A stretch of 64,000 nucleotides of DNA from Butyriboletus loyo. Taxonomy: Eukaryota; Basidiomycota; Agaricomycetes; Boletales; Boletaceae. The stretch is from contig JBBPSI010000068.1 of assembly GCA_038093515.1 (NCBI GenBank), positions 1 to 64,000 of the forward strand, given 5' to 3'. Positions 7,715 to 21,029 of the stretch are shown here, piece by piece. The translations under genes and the position numbers were made by a program. Positions within the stretch are counted from its first letter, which is position 1. Each line of letters begins with the position of its first letter. The notes beneath the pieces were generated by a model. That model worked only from the letters and a program-made list of their open reading frames with translations. It was not told where the DNA came from and did not search any database.

Positions 7715-10700
7715 ATGACCCTCTTCCATGTCTATTTTACCCTCCGCGACCAGCAAGCGTTCCAGCGTCTCCTCGAGTGGAACCGCTCAGCCTCGAACCC
7801 CCTGGCCGGCCAGAGTACGAGCGCTAGCAAATCATGGACGCGCAAGAACATTGCCTCCGCGCTCGAGGTGAATGCGTTCGACCATCTCGGTCGCACAGTG
7901 TTGCATCTCGCGTGTACGTCTACCGAGCCTGCGAGCTTGGAGTACGCACGCATGCTACTCGCGCACCCGTCCATCAATATCAACCTCCCTGACAAGGAGA
8001 ACCATTGGACTGCCCTCCATCGAGCATTGTATGTGGGCAATATCGAGGCTGCGTGAGTGTTGTGGTCACCTTATCATGGACGCGGGCTGGTATGCTTACA
8101 TGGGTTGTGGTAGGATCATGTTACTCAAGCGCACGGACACAGACACATCTATCAAGGATATTGAAGGGTATACGGCGTTTGATCTCTACAATTCAACCGT
8201 CCGGACTGCGAATCCGACGTCACTCGAAGACGGTTATGCCGACTTACTGACGTGGGGTGCCAATCGGTGGGTTCTCTCGTGAACGGAGTTGGCTCGAGGG
8301 CTGATCGTGCATGACGACACATATGACGTCTGTCTCATTCGTGAATCCACGTGTGTATACACACATCATTCACATCATTCGCAACATGTAGCAATGCAGC
8401 TCTGGGCCTTGGGGATAGCAACGATCGTACGCACGCCGACCATGTTGTCATTCTTAAGAAAGGTACACCACTTCCCGCTGGTCGTACGCTGCAAGAACGA
8501 TTCCGGCAGGTCAAGGTGCGAGGCGTCAGTATGTCGAAGTTGCACACAGGTAGGAGGTACAATTTGCGAGTTCCGGGACTTTTATAATATATATGCAGTG
8601 ATTCTTACTGACGAGCCACGCGACAACGTTCGATTGTGTGGATTCGGTAGTGGCGGACGGTATGCATATTGTTGCGCATGCATTTCTGATCCTCGTCGTA
8701 ATTACTTTTCAGCCTCGGTCCCTTTTCTCACACACTTTATACTCCAACACCTTTCACCCTTTCCTCACAGTCTGTTGTGTCTGTTGCCCTCGGTCAAGAC
8801 CACACTCTTGCCCTGACGAGTGCAGGAGAAGTTATAAGTTGGGGCTTAAATCGATTTGCCCAGCTCGGATATGTCGTTGACTCGGGCCAAGGAGGTTCAG
8901 CGGACGAGTCAATTCAAACGACACCACGAAAGATCGCTCATCTGAAGAAAGAGTTTGTGAAGGGCATCGTCGCTTGCAAAACTGCAAGTGCTTGTTGGTC
9001 GGATAGTGACGTATGGACATGGGGCGTGAACGGCGGGCAATTGGGTGCGTTTACCATTGTAGAATGAATATCGAACAAGTTTTTACACGCGTCTTTCGTG
9101 TTCCCCAGGATATAGTAAAACAGCCAGTCCCGTCCAAATCCTGCCTCGCAAGGTATCGATTATTACGCAGTCACTTCGTGAGCTTGCGATGTCGGTCAGT
9201 TTCTGGATTCAGCCCCAAATGTTGCACAACAAACCGATGTCACATTTTCGTTTCCTAGGAAACAGCAATGATATGCCTCTTTATGACTGGGGAGGTTGTT
9301 TGTGTATGGAATGGCGGTGTTTCAAAGATCAAGTACGGGAGCGAGTTTATACTTAGTGGTGTATACTGATTTAGAATTCCAGTTTCCCCGCACACGCATT
9401 CCCGTCTGACATTGCGATGGTCTACCGCCCACCTCAAGCCGTCCGCGCTCCTGCGATTACGAAGCTCGCTTGCTGCGATGACTTGTTTGCAGCCCTGTCC
9501 TCGAATGGCGAGGTATTTACATTCTCTCTCCCGACTGCCACCGAAGCAGAAGGGAGCGTCTCCGGGATGCACGCTGGTGGGAACAGGGGCCAAGTTAAGC
9601 CCCAGCGTGCGTGGGCATTGAGAAGGCAATTCAACAGCGTGCGAGTGTGTCATCTATAACTGGGGCTGTCGTCTGCAGACTCAATGCTTGTCTTTTCATC
9701 GCAAATAATGGCATGCACGCTATCAGGACGTTGACGTTGGCGGCGACGGCGCTCTGATAGTATGCACCCAGTCAGGACATGTGTTTGTTCGCTCTCGAAA
9801 CCTCAAGGGCAACACGACAAGTATTGGGACAAAGACGTTCAAGTTTCAACGCGTCGCACATGTACAACGAGCTGTTGCGGTTTGTGCTAACAGCACGGGC
9901 GCCTTTGGTGCCCTTCGAGTTGACTACAAGCCGCCCCCAATCAGTGTGACTGGGGGACACTTTTCAGCCGACATGGCCGCGATCACACCTTATATCCTTG
10001 ACGAAGCCACAGTTTTACCGCACCGTGACCTGCAAATACCATTGAATGCCACCCTCGGTGCCGATGATGATCTAGAAGATTCATCGGTCATTGATGACAT
10101 TGGGGAATTAGCCAAGTTGATGACCGTCCTCTATAATCAGTCGCATCAAGTGGAGTCGTCCGGAAAGGGCAGCAAGCATGGTGCGGACCTTAGTGTGCGC
10201 ATTGGTACCACATTTGAGATACCCGCACACCGTGTCGTCCTCGCCGCGCGCTGCATACCTCTTCGTGAGGTACTTGGTGGTGATGGCTTCCTTCGGGACA
10301 AGTCTTGCGAGATCACGGTGACGTTCACCCCGCAGCCGTCGGACGCGCCACTCTTTCTTCCAGAACTTCACTTCACGGGAATCACCCCACTTTCGTTGCT
10401 TATCCTCCTCCATTACCTATATGCTGACGAAGTCCTCGCGGTATGGGATCGCCGTATCGGATCGCTGTTCGAGGAACAGTTCTCAAGCCTGGACTTGTCA
10501 GCAACGCAAGTAAAGGCAGACCTTATTGCCCTAGCGCATTTGCTATCCCTCCCTCACCTCGCGTCTGCATTGCAATCTGTCGCAAAACGCATTGTAAAAA
10601 CGTCTGCCAGCAGTGATTTTCAGTGGCTTTTCGACCAGGCGCAGCTCTTTGGCTTATCGCGGCGAAATGTCCGCGAAGACCCTCTGGCACCCGACGTCGC

Positions 10701-12715
10701 TCTCCACCTCGCTGATAAGACCGTTTTCACGCACTCCACAGTTCTCCGCGCACGATCTGCATTCTTTACCGCTTTCTTTGCTGATCCCGACTGGACTGCT
10801 CAAAGAAGGGATGATGCGGGCGTGGTCGATGTCGAGATGGGACACCACAAGTGGCAAGCCGTGCAGTTCGTGCTGTCGTTCGTCTGTTTTGGTGAAGAGA
10901 CATTGTTTGAAACACTCGGTGAGTCATCCTGTGGATTTCGCAACATCGTCCCGCGTCAACTAATGTGTAGAATTCCTGGACAATGTCGATGAATTGCTCG
11001 AGTTTATGCTCCTTGTAATATCTGCCGCGGTGAATCCATCTACTCGCTTCATTGTCTTCAGAGTTGTTGACTTTATTTTCAAATAGAACGAACTGCTCTT
11101 GGACCGGCTGGTCCTCTTATGTTCTCAGATCATCCTCAAGTATCTGAATGTGTACAATGCGTGTTATCTACTCACGGAAGCCATTCACTTCAACGCGGTG
11201 GATTTAGTGGATCACATCCAAAGTTACATGACCGCCAATATCGAGATGTTACTTGAATCAAGGATCCTCGACGACCTAGATCCTCGAGTGGTGCGTAAGC
11301 TCTCGGAACACACGCGCGCGGCACAGGCAGCCCAGTCACCTGTATCTCGGTCCGGCAAGCTGGGACGTGTGGCGCTGGAGAAGCACAAGGAGTGGCTTGC
11401 GTTGCAGGACATACCCGTCCCCATCATCCCCAGCCAGAAAATTTGGTCTGCGAAAGACTCGTCCAAGATGTCACCACCTGGCTCGGCAAAGAAGTCGATG
11501 GGCCGGCAATTGAAGCTGTATTCTCCAATCACGACCCCGGTGCTACGTCCATCGTCGGCGCTGCCGCCCCCGCAGGGAGATGAGATTTTCGCGATGGACA
11601 ATGCTGATGGGGGCCCATCTCTCAAACTGAATTCGGCGCATGCGAATGGGGGCGAGGAGGCGCTCGTTTCGACCATTGGATCTACGAAACCGGTATGGAA
11701 GAGGAATCCGGCGACGCCTCGGTGAGTCGCTCGTGTGTACGTCTTGCATTTATCTTACGTTTGTGTAGCACGGACCTGAAGGCCATCATGATGGAGGCAG
11801 AGGATGGTAAGAGGCAGGTGCATGCAAGAACGCTCGACAGCCAAGGTTCCAGTCTGAGTGCAAGCGCAAGCATAGGTATGAGTACGAATACCCCTACGAA
11901 TGTTGGCCAAGGTGCGGGTCCGTTGCGACAGCCAGGACCTATATCTGGGCAGCGTTGGCGATCTGACACTCCACCAACACCACGTCGTGTGGTGTCATAC
12001 TCTGCGACACCCCCGAACCCCGAGCCTCTCCCGGTGCTGACGCCAAGTCGTACAAGTACCGCTACTCGAGTTACTCAGGCCACGCAAGCGAACCCAGGTC
12101 CTTCGCGGCCAATCATGGGTCCCGTCATCACGCCCGTTCGCCAGACGCAAAACGCGTCTGGGTCCACGAGCACTGGTGGCAGCTCACGGAAGCCATCGTG
12201 CGTGCCTGTGCTGTCTCTTATTGAGCTTCGTTGTGAGGTGACGGTCGTTTTTTTGTTTTAGGCTGGGTGGTGCATGGACGCTGCCGCCCGTACAACCGAT
12301 CGCGGTGCCGACGGTCCCCAGTTCGACGACACTTTCGTTTGTGGAGATACAGAGGATGCAAGAGTTTCAGGGGGCGATCTCTACGCCAAAGGACAAACAG
12401 TCGTTGCGTGATATTCAGGAAGAGGAGCAGGCACGTCAGCAAGAGGCTGATTTCTTGAAATGGTGGGCTGCGGAGGAAGAACGTGTGCGGCTTGAGATGC
12501 TGGAACAGGGGCGGGAGCGGGAGCGGGTGGCGGACCCCCGTGCAGGGGCTAGCCTCCAGAACAAGAACAAGGGGGGTAAGGCGAGGCCACGAAAGGCCAA
12601 GGCTGAGACACAGTTTGAGAGAAATCCATCGAATGTGGTGACCCAGCGGGAGTCACGTGGCCATCGGAAACCCCGGCAGAGAGAGGACACCGATTGTCAA
12701 GTACACAAGTCATGA
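7715..12715 (+). CDS. Ankyrin-RCC1-BTB protein, IBtk-like
   Basis: A large multi-exon gene with the domain order of inhibitor of Bruton tyrosine kinase (IBtk), a CUL3 substrate adaptor in animals. The N-terminus (7715-8054) has ankyrin repeats (LGRTVLHLACTS, HWTALHRALYVGNIEAA). RCC1 blades follow from about 8390 (NAALGLGDSNDRTHADHV, VSVALGQDHTLALTSAGEV, WTWGVNGGQLG). Two BTB domains lie at about 10180-10450 (DLSVRIGTTFEIPAHRVVL) and 10690-10930 (DVALHLADKTVFTHSTVLRARS), then a helical BACK-like segment from 11090. The C-terminal part is disordered and Ser/Pro-rich, ending in a charged coiled coil (EIQRMQEFQ, EEEQARQQEADFLKWW). The start is ATG 7715, in front of the ankyrin exon, and the stop is TGA. 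Roughly a dozen exons are inferred; not all splice sites were fixed, especially 9050-9780. A role as CUL3 adaptor is by family analogy. Confidence 0.85.
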
Positions 12716-14330
12716 GAACGTATGAAGAATATGTTATAGATATGGTATTACTGCATGGTGAGTGGGCTCAGTTCATTCAAGGCTCTCGATGGTATAAAGT
12801 TGCCACCAGGCTACGTGATATGGGATATAGATTCGCTGTGCATTCTTGCAGGTTATTTTAGGCGGACTGTCCAAACACCGTCGGTCAAGTGGTCGTATAT
12901 TCTGTGCTGGAGAATTGAATAACTATATTTATATTTTGTGTCTGTAATTTCACGATACAAACCCGTTTTTTTCCTACCCCTGATTATGGCGGTGCTTGAT
13001 CGATTGTTTCTGTCACGGTTCTCGTCGGTTGCTCTTCATATGGTGTTAAATTAGCACAGATTATACTGGACGCGACGTACCATACCTGACCAGCGAATAC
13101 GCCACGCACAGACTTGCTTTTGGTTTTTAAATTGCCCAAGCATCGCACTGCCTGGACTACGTTGTTAGGGGCACCGCGACAGACTGGTATTGACATCCCC
13201 AATTCGTATCTTCCATTGCATGGTGAGTGCTTAAGATTGAACCTCCACCACGGACTGGTCTCAGATCAGACGTTGATGGCACCATTGCATTTTCCGTCTT
13301 GCAAATCGGAAGTTGATCAAAGTGTCGCGACGAGGTCAGCAGCTACTATAATTACTCACGTACTGGACGGATTGAGTCATAACACTGGTACCTCGCAGGA
13401 TAGCAAACCTCGACACCATTAATGTCCATGGGGCCGATAAAAGCTGGGGAGGTATTGCCTTGAGACGTCAAAACAGCGAACCGATGAGATCGTCACGAAC
13501 ATGAAAAAAACGCACACAGGTGGCCCCAGCTCCGAGCGATTCGAGTCTACTCGGAGCTCAAAATTCGCCGCAGGAACTCGTTTACCTTCACCTTCCTTCA
13601 ACTCGTTGGTTTGTTTGTTTGCGGGAGATTCGACTCGCCGGGCTACGTTGTCCTGCGTCTCACTTTCGGTGCATCAAATGGACTGCCGATGTTCGTGGCC
13701 TTTGAACATTCGAACACACCTCCAGTTCTTCGTTCTCAAGGATCCCACTCAACTTTCATGAGCAGAGCGCATTCGAAATTCAATTCAAATGAAACAAAGC
13801 GACTGAACTCGACACGCCGTCTACCATCCCAAGTCGGGAGGAACTTGACATAGTACGTATCAAAGTTCCCAGAACGATATCATGATGCATCAAGTTCTTT
13901 GAAACTTGTCGCCTTAGTAGTGGACAACTGGGAAGATTCATAGATGGCAGCGAGACGGTGATCGCGGGGGAAAGGAAGCATTGTCATCCCGATAGCGTTG
14001 ATCGTCGATGCGGCGCGTTCCTGATTTTATTTTTTCATCACTTCGCGGATTTACCTCGATGATTTGCCGGCATGTGCGCTATCGAAGTGCTCAGTGCACA
14101 GAACGCATTCAGTCATTCACGAGTATCATCCTGGCCGATATTGTTTCCCTGCAAGAACGTGGTATCTACGCCGGCTTGATCATCGCCAGCCGGGCTGATA
14201 TTTTCGCCCTCATGACTGCATCGTAGCTTTCTTTGTTTTGCATCCGTCTATACATGTGGTACCGCCATCATCCTCTGTTCAAACAATCCGCTGTGCCCTG
14301 TGCTATAATGACTGCCCAAAAATGACGATG
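12716..14330. other. Intergenic between convergent genes
   Basis: The ankyrin-RCC1-BTB gene reads in from the left and the oxidoreductase from the right, so the tract holds two 3' ends. The short ORFs at 13501-13853 and 14008-14226 show no recognisable domain and I do not call them. Confidence 0.5.
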
Positions 14331-16372
14331 TCAGTTGCGTATCGTTGACCCACGTTCCTCCCAAGTGAGATACCGCGTCGGAAGCCAGTCGGGCTGTGTC
14401 CATTCTTTACCCGCCAACTCTGCCACGATCATCTGTGCGATCGCTTCGGCGCTGGAGAGAACACGGGAAAAGGAATCGAGATTAGATGTCATTTTGTCCG
14501 TCCCAAGTAGAGCACATGACAAGGCTTACCATCCAAACGCACGCGGCATACCGTGTCCTGAATAACCGGCGGCGATAAATTGGCCTGTGTACTGCGCACG
14601 ATCGTTCCCTTGTACCATGGGCAATTTATCGATAGGTCCGACCTGAGCGAGTCATCACAACAGATTCGTGTACTTCTCGGACAAGCGGACGATCAAACGT
14701 ACAAACGGATCCCCGATCGCCGTATAAGCCATGATTCCCGTCTAAAAGAGCACGATCAAGATCAAATCATGATTAGATTCAAAACCAATATATGCACACG
14801 CATACGGACGCACCCATTCGGTTTCGGGATCATGCCCAGGTTCAAACTTGCCCTCAAACACGGCAGGTAAAAACGCCCTGAGGGTTTTCCCGATTTTGGG
14901 ATGACATGTACTATCGTCGTCGACGTAAGCTTCAAAGTCAGGGCTGGCAATTTCACGTGCGCCACCGAGGATGATCAGGGGTCTTTCATTAGCTGTCTTG
15001 ACTGGACGCGGGAACCAGTATTCGAAACGCTGTGCGTGGTAAGCGTGTTTAGTTAGTCACGCGTCACGTATTGGTGTAATTTGAATGGGGATAAAAGCAA
15101 AGGGAAGGGAAGGGGAGAACGATATGTCTATACCTCGTTGCCACTCCAACTGTTGGTCTTGATCTGGTCCGTACCGACAGATGCGCGCGTCGCAATGACT
15201 TGTCCACGAACGGGCACGATTCCCTGCGGGCCTGCGAAAAAAGGGAGGAGATGAGAGGCATAGGCATTCGTGGCGTGAACCACGCGTGAGCAGGTGATGG
15301 TGCCTCGGGGCGTCGAAAGCGTGTATGCGCGCGTGGCATTTGTCGATGACCCGCACACCGAGCTCGATACTTTTGTATTTTCGATCTTCGTGACGGGTGT
15401 CTGTGTATGCAATGTGAGGTTAAAATGCTGACCCGTACGCGTCTTGGCCTTTTGATAGAGTTTCGTGACGAGCTTGAGTGGCCAGACATTGTATCCCGGG
15501 AATTTCACTGCCGAATAATGCGCACCAAACGTCTGCCATCGATGGGGAGCGGGAAGAAATCAGCGATTGGTCGACGACGAAGCGCCAAACGATTACAGCT
15601 TCGACCTCCTCCTTGCTCAACACAACGACATCGTCCAAAGACCAACCCGCATCCGCCGCGGCCTCGCGATCGCGCCACGCCTTCTCGACTTGCTTATCTG
15701 AAAACAACAAACTGATGTGACCACCATGCACAAGATCGACGTCGTCCGTCCATCCATGGTCATGGATGAGACGTACGAGCGACGATGCGGTGTGGGCTTC
15801 CAAGGCGTACGATCGCTTGGCTTCTTCGGGGCCATACTTGGTCGCGCGGGCGTGGAATTCAAAAAAGGCGGCCGGAGTGATGTGGCCACCATTTCGACCT
15901 GCGTCGCGGATATGATCGATGTGAAACGGATCCAGATGAGGACCAAAGACTGTTCGACCGAGATCGACAGATCGGCTCACCGGTCGCTCCCGTACCTAAA
16001 AAAAGGGGAGGTTTTCCATCCTCAACGTTGAGCAAATGGACAAGTATGGAGGACATACGTACAAAAGTCTCTCGCCTCGAGAATGGCCACCTTGAGTGGT
16101 GACTGGCGCTCTACGTTCGACCCGATCGCTTCAGAGAGATGGTAGGCCACGCCGACGCCCGTGATACCTGAACCGATGATACACACGTCTGCATCGGTGG
16201 TCAACGGCCCTGTGCTGCCCTCACGCGCCAGCGGATTGGCATCTGGAGAGGAATTTGCCCAGAAAGAGCGCGTTGGGTTCGGGGATGGGAGGCCTGCTGG
16301 CTTGATGCGGCCATTTGAAAATATTTTCCGCAGGTTCTCCCACTCATCGAGCGGGACGGGGAGCGTCGCCAT
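14331..16372 (-). CDS. FAD-dependent oxidoreductase (DAO family)
   Basis: D-amino-acid-oxidase-type flavoproteins oxidise amines or amino acids with FAD; the substrate here is unknown. The start is ATG 16372 (MATLPVPLDEWEN); the frame is open upstream but only from GTG. The dinucleotide-binding motif GSGITGVGVAYHL ends in an acidic strand (VAILEARDF). Through an intron follows CTGATGRNGGHITP, the second FAD contact typical of this family, then FHARATKYGPEEA. Middle exons give TFGAHYSAVKFPGYNVWP and VVHATNAYASHLLPFF. The 3' exons give EYWFPRP and FDAYVDDDSTCHPKIG-type sequence, a GYSGHGMPRAFG-like FAD loop, and end WTQPDWLPTRYLTWEERG. About seven exons; the 5' four junctions are in frame, the 3' ones less certain. 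No signal peptide is seen, so the enzyme is likely cytosolic. Confidence 0.85.
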
Positions 16373-17205
16373 CGCACACGCCGCGACCAAGATATCGATC
16401 TTGTAGACCGGCACGTGCCTTATTTGGTGGCAAAGCAGAACAAGCTAACCCTTTTATTGTGTAAGCTTTTAACGAGCTTGGGATAAGCACAAAAAGTATA
16501 AAATGAACTATGTTACTGTGAGCACACAAGTACGATGTTGTGTGTGTGCTGAGCATGCATGCATGGAGGGGGGAACCATACCTGAATGGGGATTCCAGGG
16601 CCACCCCCCAACCCATACACTTGTTTGAGGGAAATGATGAACATGCGATAAACCCCCTGTGCCGGTGCTGTCCTCCAGGTCGACACGGCTGCGACGGGAT
16701 CAAGCTTTTCTAGTGCGTTTTCTCTGGTTCGCACACCATGTGTTCATCATTCAGTTCCTCCTTGCCTTTGTAGGAGGTACACTGATGCATCACAGTATAC
16801 CCTCTATCAACCACTTCATTCGTTCATCCATAAATTCTAGTCTGCATCCTCTTTTTCTACAGTTGGTACAGTTGGCTTATTTTGTAGATGTTGGGTTTGT
16901 TTGCTCTCGTCCAGATGGTTTCCATGCATGACAAGAGTGTATTATATCACTTGTCAAAGTAGGAGATGTCAGCAAACGGTATGTGTAACTATGTCCCCGT
17001 GAGTATGTTTGATTCGCGGAAACGAGTGCCATCAAAGTCGGGGCTTTCAACCGGAACGTCTATCATGAAAAAGCTAACAAAACCACGGTCCACCTCCCGA
17101 CCCCATTCCCCGTTTCAACCCGAACCAAGGGTCAAGTCGGATCTGAATGCGTGTCAAGGACGAGGGTACAGTGGGTACAAATCAGGGGCGACGATACCAT
17201 CGAGT
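16373..17205. other. Intergenic upstream of the FAD oxidoreductase
   Basis: The oxidoreductase promoter should be here. Short ORFs on both strands at 16.4-16.9 kb lack recognisable domains. I see no repeat or RNA gene. Confidence 0.5.
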
Positions 17206-17421
17206 TCATCTGTTTTGACGCTCTCGAGCCCGTTGCTCTTTAAGCGATCTGCTGAGTTTCTCCAACTGTGCGGTGATGGTGGTGTCGTTCCCTTCGGAGG
17301 GTGTACTCCGAGCTTGGAAATCGATCAAAAATTCGTCCACATGTGATTTGGCGGATTTGAGAGACAGCGGGGATGAGGCATTTGCCTGGATGCGTACCGG
17401 TGGACGAGCGATGTCTTCCAT
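17206..17421 (-). CDS. Small hypothetical protein, possible coiled coil
   Basis: A single-exon 71-codon ORF starts at ATG 17421 (MEDIARPPVRIQ) and ends with a charged helix (TAQLEKLSRSLKEQRARERQ). It lies about 200 bp from the squalene synthase start and is divergent from it, a spacing common for shared fungal promoters. The amphipathic, charged composition (AKSHVDEFLIDFQAR) looks more like a real small subunit protein than a chance frame. I do not recognise the family. An additional exon is possible on either side. Confidence 0.4.
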   Translation of the reverse strand: MEDIARPPVRIQANASSPLSLKSAKSHVDEFLIDFQARSTPSEGNDTTITAQLEKLSRSLKEQRARERQNR

Positions 17422-17619
17422 GTCTGGTAGCTGGACAAGGTTAGAGTCAGGTGATCATCGGTTACTTTTTATGGTAATACCCGCAAAGGGAAATGGCACG
17501 ACGCAATTATATTTCAACCTCGTACTACCATCAAGTGCACTCCTTATATTCAGTTGCGCAGCATCGCCGTCTCCCCTCCACTCTCTCGTTTTGTTCTTCT
17601 TCTGTCCTTCCGCCAAACG

Positions 17620-19305
17620 ATGGCTCTCGGAAAAATTGCTTCTATGCTGGGCTTATTGCTCACGCACCCAACCGAATTCCGGATTCTTCTCCAATTCTAC
17701 CTGTTCCACGAACAGAAACGGGATATCACCGCGCAACAAGAGCACCCAACTTCGGGGTGGGATAGACAGAGCATGCGTCGGTGCTGGGGTTTTTTGGACC
17801 TGACGAGTAGAAGCTTTGCCGCAGTCATCAAGGAGCTTGACGGCGACCTTGCACGAACGGTGCGTGCTTTGACGCTTTTTTAAAATATGAAGCACCTTTT
17901 TATCGGTGTAATTCATGCATATTTTGCACTTGCTAACGTGTTTGTATGACAGATTTGCATATATTATCTTGTACTCCGTGGACTAGATACCATCGAGGAT
18001 GACATGACCATACTCGATGAGGTCAAGCAGCCTGTCCTACGATCGTTTCACGAAAAGACCGTCACGCCTGGTTGGCACTTTACCGAATGCGGTCCGAAAG
18101 AGAAAGACCGACAACTTTTAGTCGAATACGCCACCGTAGTCGAAGAAGTCAACCTTCTCAAACCAGAGTGCGTCGTGTACAGAACACGAAATATGACCTT
18201 TAATAACCAAAGGCGAACAGGTATCGAGACGTCATTTTAGACGTGTGTGCCAAAATGGAGGTTGGGATGGCTGATTACGCACACAAAGCTGCGACCACCG
18301 GCTCGATATTTCTTGGGACTATTGCCGAGTACGACCTATATTGTCATTACGTCGCAGGCCTTGTGGGCGAAGGCCTCACCGCCATCTGGTCAGCTTCCGG
18401 CAAGGAAGCACCTTGGCTCTGTGACGAGCTTGGGCTCGCCAACTCGATGGGTCTTTTACTTCAAAAGACAAATATCATCCGTGATTACCGGGAAGATGCC
18501 GAGGAGCATCGTTTCTTTTGGCCAAGAGAGATCTGGGGCAAATATGGCTTCGATGAGTTGACGGAATTGTACCAGAAAGGCAATCTGCAACGTGCAACTT
18601 GGACACAAAGCGAAATGATCCTAGATGCCCTTCGTCATGCTTGCGATTCGCTAGACTACCTCAGGCTCCTCAAGAACCAGACCGTGTTCGTGTTTTGTGC
18701 GGTACCTGCGTGTATGGCCATGGCCACGCTTGCACTGTGCTTCATGAATCCGGAGATGTTCCAGCGCAACATCAAGATCAGGAAAGCAGAAGCTGCTCAG
18801 GTGTGGGGTTCACATCTCTTGCATTGCGAACTCGAGACTGATCAGTTTTGACTTCCACAGCTGATCATGCAATCCACGAACCCCCGTGAAGTCGCACTCA
18901 TCTTTCGGGACTATGCGCGCAAGATACATCACAAGGCAAAACCACAAGATCCCAACTTCCTCCGGCTTTCCGTCATGTGTTGCAAGGTGATCCCATCCCA
19001 TCCAGCGAGTTCGCCGGTCTGGATAACTTACTCGTGACTTGTAGATCGAGGCGTGGTACGAGCAGAACTACCCTTCCTTTGTTGTTTTGGGACCACAGGG
19101 TGTCACGTACGACCCTGAAGACAAACGAACAGGGGTGATGAAGTTGGAAGAAAAGCGTGCCCATGCGAAGCGCTACCCTCACGCGACGCCACCAGGACCC
19201 GATCTCTTCCCTTGGGAATTGGCGACCTACGTCGGTGGTGCGATCGGGGTGGTCATGCTGCTCAGTGCAGGCATTGTCTATACCGTTATGAAGGTGTATG
19301 GGTAG
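17620..19305 (+). CDS. ERG9: Squalene synthase (farnesyl-diphosphate farnesyltransferase)
   Basis: It condenses two farnesyl diphosphates to squalene, the first committed step of ergosterol synthesis, at the ER membrane. Five exons (17620-17859, 17953-18167, 18221-18800, 18861-18986, 19045-19305) join in frame to 473 residues. Both Asp-rich Mg-diphosphate sites are present: LRGLDTIEDDMT and NIIRDYREDAEEHRFFWP. The conserved YCHYVAGLVGEGL and SMGLLLQKTNIIRD helices are also intact. A C-terminal membrane helix (ATYVGGAIGVVMLLSAGIVY) anchors it, as in yeast Erg9. Length and motif order match functional enzymes. The start ATG gives MALGKIASMLGLLLTHPTEF, the usual N-terminus. Confidence 0.97.
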
Positions 19306-21029
19306 CTGCGTTGTCGGTGTCGACTGTTTGGTATGCTACGCATAGCGCGCCTATGGAGTGCATAAATAGTATATTTGCTGACATTTTTTCTAATATATAC
19401 GTGTTTCACATTACCGATGTCGCGGTCCGCGTAGGAGATCGTGACAGGTGTCTGACTGGAACCCAGGGGTGCGATACAGGGTGTGACGAACGCTTAGATA
19501 TGAGAACGAGTGGCCGATTGGCGTTTCACTGAGGTTGGTACGGCCGAGAAGAACATCAGTATTAACCAAAAGTCCAGTTGCAACGATGGATTTCGATACA
19601 GTTCGACCGCTTGAGCAATTTGGAGAGACAATTCGGGAGGATGGCCCCGAGTCAAGGGAGTCCTTGCCTTTCGAGGAGGTTCCGGTGCTAACAGCCGTCG
19701 GTAATGATGAATGACCCTGTGGTCACATGTGCCGAAGCTCGGGTTTCTTCCCTCGCTCGGAAGTAGCGCCATACAAGACTGAGACATGGGCACACCTTTG
19801 AGATATTAATGTACTACTCCCCTCAAGAGGCACCAATCGAAGGTGCAACGTGAACATGTTCGCCACTCGAACGCTTGCGGCAAAGAGAACATACCGCTTT
19901 GCGACATGTCAGCAGTAGCAGTACACGTACCACCTACCGTACCTGCTCGGAATCCGTCAAAGTCCTCGAGGAACGCTAAGTTAGTGGCAAACTCGAGTGT
20001 GAAACGATGTCATGCTCTTGCCAGCACGCGACGTCACATGGGCTATTACACATTCACCTTGAACAGGCGGAAGAAAGAGCGATGTATATGGAAGCGAAAG
20101 CTTGTGACTGGCATGATATGTAGGTGAATACCATGCCACCGTGCTTACCTGCGAAAAGGTGCATGGCAGGTGGATGTGAGCGGAGTCAAGCGGCTGGGAC
20201 GAGGGGAGCCGCCAGTGACCCAACACGCAAAGGCCTAGGATATAGCGGAACAAGCTAAGGAAAAGGTGGAAAAGAGGCTGCAGAAACAGGCAGAAAAGGA
20301 TGAGCATCTCGCAGGATATCGGCATTCGTTCACGGAGCGGTCAACCTTGCAACCCACGTCCAACCAGGATTTTGAAGCTCGCTAAAGACCAGCTCAAGCT
20401 TCATCAAAGATTGGGTGCTGATACCACCTGGTAATGCCATTCATCTGATGTCTTGCTTGAAAATGAAACGCGCTTTGACAACCTGATGCTGCTGCCAGAC
20501 AATACGAGGCATGTGGAGGAGGAGTATGACCAGCATTCCCAACCACTCACAACAGATAAACGGGTAGTGTCAAGGTGCGACGTGATCACGCTTGCATTTA
20601 TCGAGTCACTGATCCTTTCAGATTTTGACTTTGTTACACAGACGAACCTGATTGATGAGAATGTACTCTAATATCATCATCATCATCGTATAGAATACTG
20701 GTTGTATCTCTATATCCTGATTACATAAGTGCCACACCATAATCGCCCGATGATCAAACACACCGTTACCATGGACGCATCATGATCACAATTAATCTTG
20801 AAATGGAAACCCAATTTATTTGTATGTATGTACTAATCATGGAGGCTGTTGAGGGGCCCTAGCCAGAAGCCGAGGCATATATGCGCATCGTCGTTTAATT
20901 ATGAGATTGAGCGGAGTTTTATAATACATAAACAAGGCACATCGTAGGGAATTTCAAGGGGGTTAAAGCGATGATATTGCGTGTCATCCCTTGGTCCCTA
21001 TGGCGGAACATCTCCCCACTGCAAATACT

